Assembly: GCA_030544235.1 (NCBI GenBank)
Contig: CM060464.1
Span: forward strand, 35,527,602 to 35,591,601
Length of the DNA: 64,000 bases
Direction: 5' to 3'
From: Lepturacanthus savala
Taxonomy: Eukaryota > Chordata > Actinopteri > Scombriformes > Trichiuridae
A model generated the notes under the pieces. The model made no database searches and had not been told where the DNA came from. It saw only the letters and a list, made by a program, of their open reading frames with translations. Position numbers and translations under genes: made by a program. Positions 56,767 through 64,000 of the stretch are shown piece by piece. Every line of letters starts with the position of its first letter. Within the stretch, counting starts at the first letter, position 1.

Positions 56767-58287
56767 GTGGCAGTCCTTTCCCCACTCTCGGACCTTTCCA
56801 GTTGCCCAATCAAGGTGAGGGTTGTGCCGTCAGAGCCATGGGTAGCCCAGGATGAGAGGTTGGCCCGGGGAGTGGAGCAGGTGGAACTGAATGGTTTCAG
56901 TGTGGTTGCCAGACAGCATCATTTTAACAGGGGTGGTGACATGCGTGACTGTGCCAAGAGGGTGCCCATCTAGTGCCAGAGCAGGGACAGGGGGTGTCAG
57001 ACGGAGGGTCTCCAGTCCCAGCTGGTGAGCGAGTTCAGTGTCCATTATGTTGGCTTCGGCACCTGAGTCCACCAGGGCAGCCAATGTGTGGGTGGCGTCG
57101 GAAAGATGAAGACGGACCTGCACCAACGGTTTGTGGTTGGAGAACTGGATGGTCATTGAGCTCAGCTGGACTCCTCCTATGTCTGGTGAGCTTGGGCTTT
57201 TAAAGGGCAGTTGGCAACACGGTGTCCTTCTCCTCCGCAATACAGACATAGGTTGGAGGAGATACGGCGCCGACGCTCAGCAGGAGAAAGAGAAGCCCGG
57301 CCAATCTCCATGGGTTCAGACGGGTCTGGTTGGTTTGGAGGAGTAGTTGGGGAAGACGGCTGGACAGTCGGGACGTGACGAGAGCTGGTGGCTAGGGGAT
57401 TTTGGCGCCCCCTATCTCGGCGGCGGGTCTGAATCCGTTGATCTATGCGCACAGCCAGGGCGATGGCATCATCAAGGGTGGAGGGCCGTTCATGAGAGAC
57501 CAACTCATCCTTGATGTAGTCGGCCAGGCTGGCGAAGAACACGTCCACCAATGCTGCCATGTTCCAGGGACTGCGCCTTGCCAAAGTCCGGAAATCGATA
57601 GAGTAGTCTGCAACCGTCCGTCGACCCTGCCGAATACTCAGAAGATCCTGGGATGCCTCTTCAGATGATGAGCCCAGATCAAAAACCTTGAGCATCTCCT
57701 CAGCAAACAGTTCGAAAGATGTGCACGCAGGGGTCTGATTCCCTAGAGTCGAGCCCGGCCTGTCAGGTGAGTGATTGTGTACCCGACTTTAGCCCCTTCT
57801 GTGGCAAAGGTCCTGGGTTGCAGAGAGAACTGAAGGCTGCAGCTGGTCAGGAACGGGCGCACTTGCTTTGGGTCACCGTTGAATCGTTCTGGGTTGCCGA
57901 TTCTAGGTTCCGGAGCTCCAGCAGCAGTAGCCTGGGTGGGTGACTCTGGAGCGGTGCTGGCGGGTGGGCTGGCTCGGGCTAGACCGGAGGGCAGGCTGGC
58001 TGTGGCTGGAGTGGCAGGCAGGCTGGCGGTGGCTGGGACTGAGGAATGAGTTGGGCCAGCAGTCGGGTTATCTGAGCGAGGTGATCTTGCTGTTCGTGAA
58101 TCCGGTGTTGTTGCTGTTGTAACAACTGCTGTGTTTGCTGCAGCTGCTGTTGCTGCTGGTTGCCAAGCTGTAGCAAAGAGGAGACGTCAACCGTCATCCG
58201 ATGGATGTCCCTCTCAGCGTTTCCCAGGCGCTGCATGGCGGTGGGGGGTTCTAAGTCCATGTTTTGTGAAACGTTCGCTGGGTCCAT
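56767..58287 (-). pseudogene. Sushi gypsy gag and protease, frameshifted
   Basis: Gag starts at the ATG at 58287 (MDPANVSQNMDLEPP), with a Gln-rich coiled coil (QQQQQLQQTQQLLQQQQHR), then breaks frame. The capsid continues through SLCNPGPLPQKGLKSG-like broken blocks to LLSIRQGRRTVADYSIDFRT and AALVDVFFASLADYIKDELV, with a CCHC knuckle CLYCGGEGHRVANC near 57240. The protease frame (57249-56830) holds LVDSGAEANIMD and PLILGYPWL. It ends at the LINE insertion. Three frame changes make it non-functional. Confidence 0.85.
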
Positions 58288-58305
58288 ATGTTGGTCAGAT
58301 CGTAC

Positions 58306-58863
58306 TGTCAGGGTTCTGGACAGACGAGGACCACACGAGCAATACGTTTCAACAGTTTATTGAAGGGTTTGGGGAATGGGAGTGAGTCTTTGTGTGTGTG
58401 TGTCCCAGCGGCTGAGAGGCGTAGAGTGTAGACGGGGGTTGAGGGTCCAGGCTCTCTCGCCGAAAGGGGCTGGAAGTCCTGGGGGAACACACACACACAG
58501 CAAGAGAGGAGTGGCAGGGCAAAACTTCCAGGGCAGTAGTACCGTCAAGGGCAAGGCAGTAATCGTGGTCAAAAAGGCAGAAGGCAGGTCAAGTTACCGG
58601 GATTGTAGAGCAGAGGGTGGTTGGGCAGGCCCGGGATCACAGGTAGGAGTCAGAGGAGTAGCAGGTAGCAGGCAGGAAAGGTGCGGGCTTAGCAGACGAT
58701 CTGACAATGTGTGCTGGGAAACAGGACTCTTTATACATGGCATGGTTAGCAGGAAATGAGGAGCAGCTGGCTGGTTAACGAGGGAGTGGCAGCAGAGACA
58801 GGTGAGAGTAATCAGCAGATAATTAGTGCTCCTACCAGGCAGAGGGAGAGGGGGCTCACGACA
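58306..58863 (-). repeat. 5' LTR of the Sushi element
   Basis: 558 bp, TGTCAGGG...CACGACA on the plus strand, with inverted TGTC/GACA ends. Confidence 0.88.
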
Positions 58864-58868
58864 GTTAA

Positions 58869-59631
58869 TTGTATTTGATTTCTGTCGCAGTGCTGAGAGC
58901 TTCTGGTGGTGGTCCCTGGCGTCCTGGTGGTGGGTTCTGTGTGTGTGTGTTGTGCACCCATCTTTTTGGTTTTGTTTTGGTTGTTTTTCTCTCATGATTG
59001 GGGTAATTTGCATTGTCAAGAACCCCTCACACCTCCCTTCTTCGGCCTCACACCCCCCTGCCGATAAGTCTCAGCACCTACAGTTTTCTGATCCTTATTG
59101 TTTCACTACGCGAAAAGTGTTTGTTTTTTTGGTCTTTTTAATAATTGAAATAAATAAAATGTATATATATTGACTTGAATCACGTCTTATCTCTTTGTTA
59201 GCAAACAGACCTTTGTGCCTTTCTTGCTGTTTGTCCTATACAAACCTTTAATCTTAGGTGAGATTCCCTAGGTGGCGTTGTTGTGCAACTTATCAATTAC
59301 CAAATTCTCATTTTCCCCTTTTCTATCAGTGTTCCTCTCGCCACGTTGTGCCACGCTGATACCAAATAAAATGTGGTTTATTTAGTCTCACATGGAGTAT
59401 GATAAAAATGTTGTGTCTTGCACTAATTCTTCAGGTGGAATTGGCTATCAGAAAGAATCAATAATTATTGGAAATAATTATGTATTCATTAAAAGTTTTA
59501 GAATTTCGGGGCACCACCTCTCGGTTGAGAGGAAAAGATAGTCAATTCTCTGATTCAGTCTCATGAATTGTAATAATCTATTAATTTGGATGTCTGATTA
59601 ACAATTAACTTAATAATAGAAACCAGGGTCA
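58869..59631. other. Unassigned interval right of the Sushi element
   Basis: No gene. It carries two AATAAA-type signals (near 59149 and 59365). At 59505-59542 lies a GGGGCACCACCTCTCGGTTG motif also seen at 48895. Confidence 0.4.
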
Positions 59632-59750
59632 TCATATTAATAGCTATTAATAGTTGAAGGGTTCAGAGTTCTAAAATAGAGGTTGGCATAATTCATCATT
59701 GTACAACATTAAAGAGGCAGAATGTATGACTCAAAAGCATTTATTCATAA
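59632..59750 (+). repeat. Unassigned repeat, copy A
   Basis: Homologous in inverted orientation to 63885-64000. Shared core: CATTGTACAACATTAAA, then AGGCAG and ATGTAT. Confidence 0.7.
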
Positions 59751-62020
59751 AAATACAAAAGTAAAAACACACAAACAATCTAAACTAAATGTATCTATGT
59801 ACATGTGAATGTGCATGGATGGATGCTGTGTGTGTGTGTGTGTGTGTGTGTGTAGGCTTAATGTCACTTTGTGTGTGTTTCAAGGTATCATGTTAAAGAA
59901 TGGTTAGTATCATGCAGGTTGGGACACTAACATCAAACTAAACCTTCTTACAAACCTAAAACACAGTGAATATTGGGACTAACAGTCATCAGATTTTTCA
60001 ACAACAAGATTTCTTATTATTATTCAACATTAATATCTATCTGTGTAGATGTAAATGTTACTGTTAATTCATCTTGTTTCTGCTTGTGGCAGCAGACTCT
60101 TCTGTCTCTGAGGAGTTTTCTTGGATCAGTGTTTTATTCTCTTCAGAGACTCATCCTGTTGAAGAGAGGGTCGACCCCCCCCTCCACATCCTCCTCGGTG
60201 TCAGTATAAAGTCCAGGACCAGGAGACAGATGGCCATTCAGTTTAAAATCCTCAGCGGCTCAAGATGCTGTCCCTGAGCATAGTTTTTTTTGGAGTCACA
60301 GGAAGCAGATGTAGTTGCATATGTTTCTCCCTGAAATGACCTAACATGAAGCTCCACACTGATGTGGGGTCTTTGGGTCTGATTCTTGATAGCTGATGCC
60401 AGTATTTGTTTCCACAACAACTGAGGACATTTACCTCCGACTGACGACATCAGGTTATTCATCCTTTACTCTACTACTAATAAAAAACTAGACCAGGTGC
60501 AACCTGCAGCAGCAGCAGTAGTGTTAGCTGGGTTAGCATCAGCAGTGTTAGCAGCAGCAGACTAACTCTGCAGCATGTTCACCTCGCAGAAGAAACCTAG
60601 AGCTCCTTGGACATCGGCTATGGGTGTCACATGCATGCCGTGCAACCAATCATGTAAGGGTTGACAAGGGTCATCCCACCAGGCAGGGAAGGGTGGGGGT
60701 AGCAGTCCTTATTATTTTTACTCTATAATAGAACTTTTTTTTTTAAATTTCTAATTTTTTCAGCCCTTTCATTGTTTTATTAAATACATGTCAATAGCTG
60801 TCCTTTTTTTAATTTCTTTTAATTTGCTCTGCTTAGGTTTTTCTAGGAGTTTTCTATCTGCCTTGTGTAGCAAGTTAGAGTTACAAGGGATTTTACAACT
60901 GTAAATGCAATTGGCTCAATTTATAGATTTAAATAAATTTAAATACTATGTGTTCAAATACAAATCGTAGGTCAAAACAGAAAATCTGGCTGAATTACAA
61001 AAGGTAAAATTGGTAAAATAGAGAGCTGTTTGGGGGTCGAAAAAGCTTTGTCTTCTTCTTAGTGAACTGAGCCAAATTTCCATCATTAAAACCTGGAATT
61101 TATGAGGAGAACTTGAACTTGATGAAATCTGCCTCCATTTAATCTCATCAATGCTGCAGAAGCAGTGATCACATAATCATTGTTTCATTGAAACTGTCAT
61201 CTGATCTGTCAGTTATCAGCTGATCTATCTATTATCAACTAATGTGTTAGATAATCTATCAGCTGATCTATCAGTTGATCAACTGATCTTACAGCTGACC
61301 GGTCAGATGATGGCCTGTAGTCCAACCACAGGACAGATCCATAGAAACGTTGTGGAAACTTGCTTAGTATTTCAGCAGTGCCTTGATCCTTTTGTCAAAA
61401 AATAGTAAACAGCAGAAGATCTTTATAGGATATGATACATATTTAATGACCAAGGATTATGTATAGCCCTTTGAGGTCCGCACCAAGAAAAAAGCAATGG
61501 ACAAAATTTTTTCTTAGAATTTTTTACTCACTTAGGATAACAATAACAACAATCAACTGTTTTTCCAAAATAAAAAAAAATAAAATAAATAAAAAAAATA
61601 AACATACTGCTCAAAGACACAGAGCCATCTAGAGGATTTTTTTTAGCATAGCGCAACTAAACCAAGTGGTAGCGATGGCTCATTCAGGTTGAGTTAAGCT
61701 CAATGCATTATTCAATGAGATATAGTGACTCAAAGTGTGGTCTACCAAACGGTTAGTTCATTTATTAGTTTATTCAGCTTTTCCTGAATTACAGTTTGAT
61801 AAGTATAAATATTTCTTTTATATTTTTTTATATTTTCTTTTATAACATTTTTTGTGGGATCAAGAAGAATCACAAGATGGTAACCAGAAGCTGATTTTTT
61901 AAATATTATTTTTAAAGTGGGATTTTAGGGGGGATTATTTATTTCTTCTTGTCCAGAGAACACAAATGTTTTTCTGGTGATAACATTTTTTCAACATTTT
62001 ACAACGCTGAACCTACTGTC
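59751..62020. other. Intergenic, no gene recognised
   Basis: A (TG)n run of about 25 bases near 59829, and short palindromic ATCAGCTGATCTATCAGTTG-type repeats at 61195-61300. Otherwise nothing recognised. Confidence 0.45.
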
Positions 62021-62021
62021 A

Positions 62022-62255
62022 GTCATTTTCTATACCTGCTCACAGGAGTCTGCTGAAGCCAATCCCAGTTTACTTCAGGTGAGAGGCAGGTACCAGTCTA
62101 TCATGGGGCACACACACCATTTACTCACCCACTCACACCTATGGGGAATTTAGAATCTCAACATATTTTTGGACTGTGGGAGGAACTGGAGAACCTGGAG
62201 AGAACCCACACAGACATATAACATATAACTCCGCACAGAAAGCTCCCAGCCCATG
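62022..62255 (-). mobile_element. tRNA-like teleost SINE, minus strand, partial
   Basis: Starts GTCAGTCATTTTCTATACC and includes ATTTTTGGACTGTGGGAGG. It has several small deletions and lacks its tRNA-like head. Confidence 0.65.
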
Positions 62256-62893
62256 GAAATTTCTTGTTGTGCCTTGCGTCTGTCACAGCTGTTAATTCAA
62301 TCACAGCTTTTCAAGATAAAGCACTTCCCTGTGTATTGTCAATAAAAATATAAGCAATATAAAAAACACATTTATGACAACTTTTGACTTTCTTGACTTA
62401 AAAAATACAAACAACAGAGGTGTGTTATTTACAACAAAATCATCTGCTGAATAGTGCACATACGGTCCCAAGGGATCAGCAGAAGGGGAGGAGCTTAGGC
62501 TCTATAATGGGCAAAAAATAGTGAGAGAGTTCACTAACTTGTCATTTAGTGAATTACTGATCATCATTAGGAAGTTTTAATTGGAAATATTTTAATTTGA
62601 CATGAAATGGATCGAAATAATTCAATGACAAGATCAGAAAAGTCCTGAAAATAGGCTGTTGCTTTGATCGGAAAAATTACATTTTTGTTATATGAATACT
62701 GTCGCATGTTCATTTGTTCATTAATAATTTATAATTATTTATCTAAAAAGTATGATGGATTAAATCATTCAGCTGTTCTGTTTTTGTATATAAACAAACA
62801 TTGTTAACTCCTGCTTTTTCTGTCTTTCTTCAAGTCGCTCATTCCTGTTTCCGTCTCACCTGCAGAGCCTCAGGGTCGATCTGTCGCTAACTC

Positions 62894-62974
<81 letters not shown>

Positions 62975-63345
62975 CAAGAAGTGAAAGACTGTGACACCTA
63001 AAGCTTTTATGAAGGTCAAAACATCTCAAATGATCCTTCAGCGTCGGTGCAGGACACATCAACATTAAAGATTTTCTGCAGACACATCAACTCCTGTGGA
63101 AAGGGGATCAGTTCCTGTGGGAGGAGTCGCCTCCTGCAGGAGGAATTTCTGGTTATAGATACTGTCCCGAGTTTCAAAAGTTTCAATTCACAGAAAAGTA
63201 ATGAATATACAAATTATGGGGGAAAATTTTAAATAAAAAAAAAATGTGAGAAAAAGTAAAAAAAAAAAAACTGTGGAAAAAAAATAAAATTAGTAAATTT
63301 AAAAAATGTGAAATGAGTAAAAATTGTGAGGAAAAAATAATTGAG
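62256..63345. other. Intergenic with (CA)n microsatellite
   Basis: No gene. A pure (CA)n run spans about 62898-62972. An A-rich stretch at 63230-63305 leads into the next repeat. Confidence 0.5.
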
Positions 63346-63763
63346 ACTGTGACTGAGACTGAGACTGGGACTGGGACTGAGACTAAGATTGACAATGAGA
63401 CTGGGACTGAAACTGTGACTGAGACTGGGGCTATGACTGAGACTGAGACTGTGACTATGATTGTGTTTGGAACTGTGACTGTGACTATAACTGGGACTGG
63501 GACTGAGACTAAGATTGACAATGAGACTGTGACTGAAACTGTGACTGAGACTGGGGCTATGACTGAGACTGAGGCTGTGACTGAAACTGTGACTGGGAGT
63601 GAGACTGAGACTGTGACTGAGACTGTGACTGTAACTGAAACTGTTACTGATGCTGAGACTGAGATTGAGACCCAGACTGTGACTGAGACTCGGACTGGGA
63701 CTAAGATTGACAATGAGACTGTGACTGAAACTGCCTGTAACCGAGACTGAGACTGTGACTATA
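63346..63763. repeat. GACTGN hexanucleotide satellite
   Basis: About 70 units of GACTGA, GACTGT, GACTGG and a few variants over 418 bp. It reads as Thr/Glu/Val repeats on one strand and Ser/Val or His/Ser repeats on the other; these frames are not genes. Confidence 0.9.
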
Positions 63764-63884
63764 AATGAGCCAAACCTAGCCCCTTTTGGTCCCAGATATC
63801 CCCTTTTATCCAAGTGCCAAAGACTTAAATTCACATTCAAATTTGTAAATTAACATAATTTTCCTTCACGCCTCTCCTGATTAA

Positions 63885-64000
63885 CATGCTTTTAAGTAAT
63901 ACATGCTGCCTTTTTAATGTTGTACAATGACAAAATATGCCAACATCTTCTTTATAACTCTGAATCTTCAACTCTTCAACCCTTACTAGCTATTAATACA
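63885..64000 (-). repeat. Unassigned repeat, copy B (cut by the window edge)
   Basis: Reverse-strand match to 59632-59750, at roughly 80 percent identity by eye over about 115 bp. Confidence 0.7.

Larger units (their letters stand above)
51082..58868 (-). mobile_element. Sushi-type Ty3/gypsy retrotransposon, internally deleted and carrying an L2-type LINE
   Basis: The minus-strand element is 51087-58863, with the 5-bp duplication GTTAA at 51082-51086 and 58864-58868. The 5' LTR (58306-58863, 558 bp) is complete, but only the last 122 bp of the 3' LTR remain (51087-51208). The deletion joins the RT active-site region directly to the LTR, so RNase H and integrase are lost. An L2-type LINE sits between protease and RT. 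Gag, protease and RT fragments all match the Sushi group common in fish. Confidence 0.88.

Overview
The window is repeat-rich ray-finned fish (teleost) DNA. The evidence is the repeat set: a Rex3 retroposon, a Sushi-type Ty3/gypsy element, BEL/Pao elements, L2-clade LINEs whose ORF1 carries an SGNH esterase fold, Tc1 and hAT transposons, a tRNA-like SINE family common in fish, and many TA, CA and CAT microsatellites. A percomorph host is a guess. No complete host gene is visible. The only host-like gene is a decayed multi-exon SAMD3-like pseudogene at about 2.1-5.6 kb, whose first exon is cut by a BEL/Pao retrotransposon.

Layout. 0-2.1 kb: integrase end and probable 3' LTR of a BEL/Pao element, with a SINE inside the LTR. 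2.1-5.6 kb: SAMD3-like pseudogene. 5.6-18.4 kb: small DNA transposons (two Tc1 copies, several hAT derivatives), a hairpin-rich foldback repeat, LINE fragments and a SINE. 18.4-25.2 kb: mostly unassigned sequence with one probable solo LTR and a SINE. 25.2-31.2 kb: a decayed gypsy integrase, a perfect snap-back palindrome, and an L2-clade LINE with both ORFs open. 31.2-36.6 kb: LINE scraps, a hAT MITE with a target duplication, microsatellites, and a 12-bp minisatellite split by a LINE tail.

36.7-48.2 kb is one minus-strand BEL/Pao element split into four parts. The separators are a TTAA-flanked T2/Kolobok-like DNA transposon, a 5'-truncated Rex3, and a young Ty3/gypsy element of the Gmr1 type. 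In the Gmr1-type element the integrase lies upstream of the reverse transcriptase, the two 351-bp LTRs differ at one base, and the target duplication is GGAAC. Its capsid region resembles the vertebrate SCAN domain.

51.1-58.9 kb is a minus-strand Sushi-type gypsy element (target duplication GTTAA). It holds a near-complete L2-clade LINE and has lost everything between its RT active site and its 3' LTR. 58.9-64 kb has no genes. It contains two inverted copies of an unassigned repeat, a SINE and a hexanucleotide satellite.

The most notable items are the young Gmr1-like element with its SCAN-like capsid and one gag frame break, the L2 element whose ORF1 esterase has lost its catalytic residues while the reading frame stays open, and the layered insertion record inside the BEL element.
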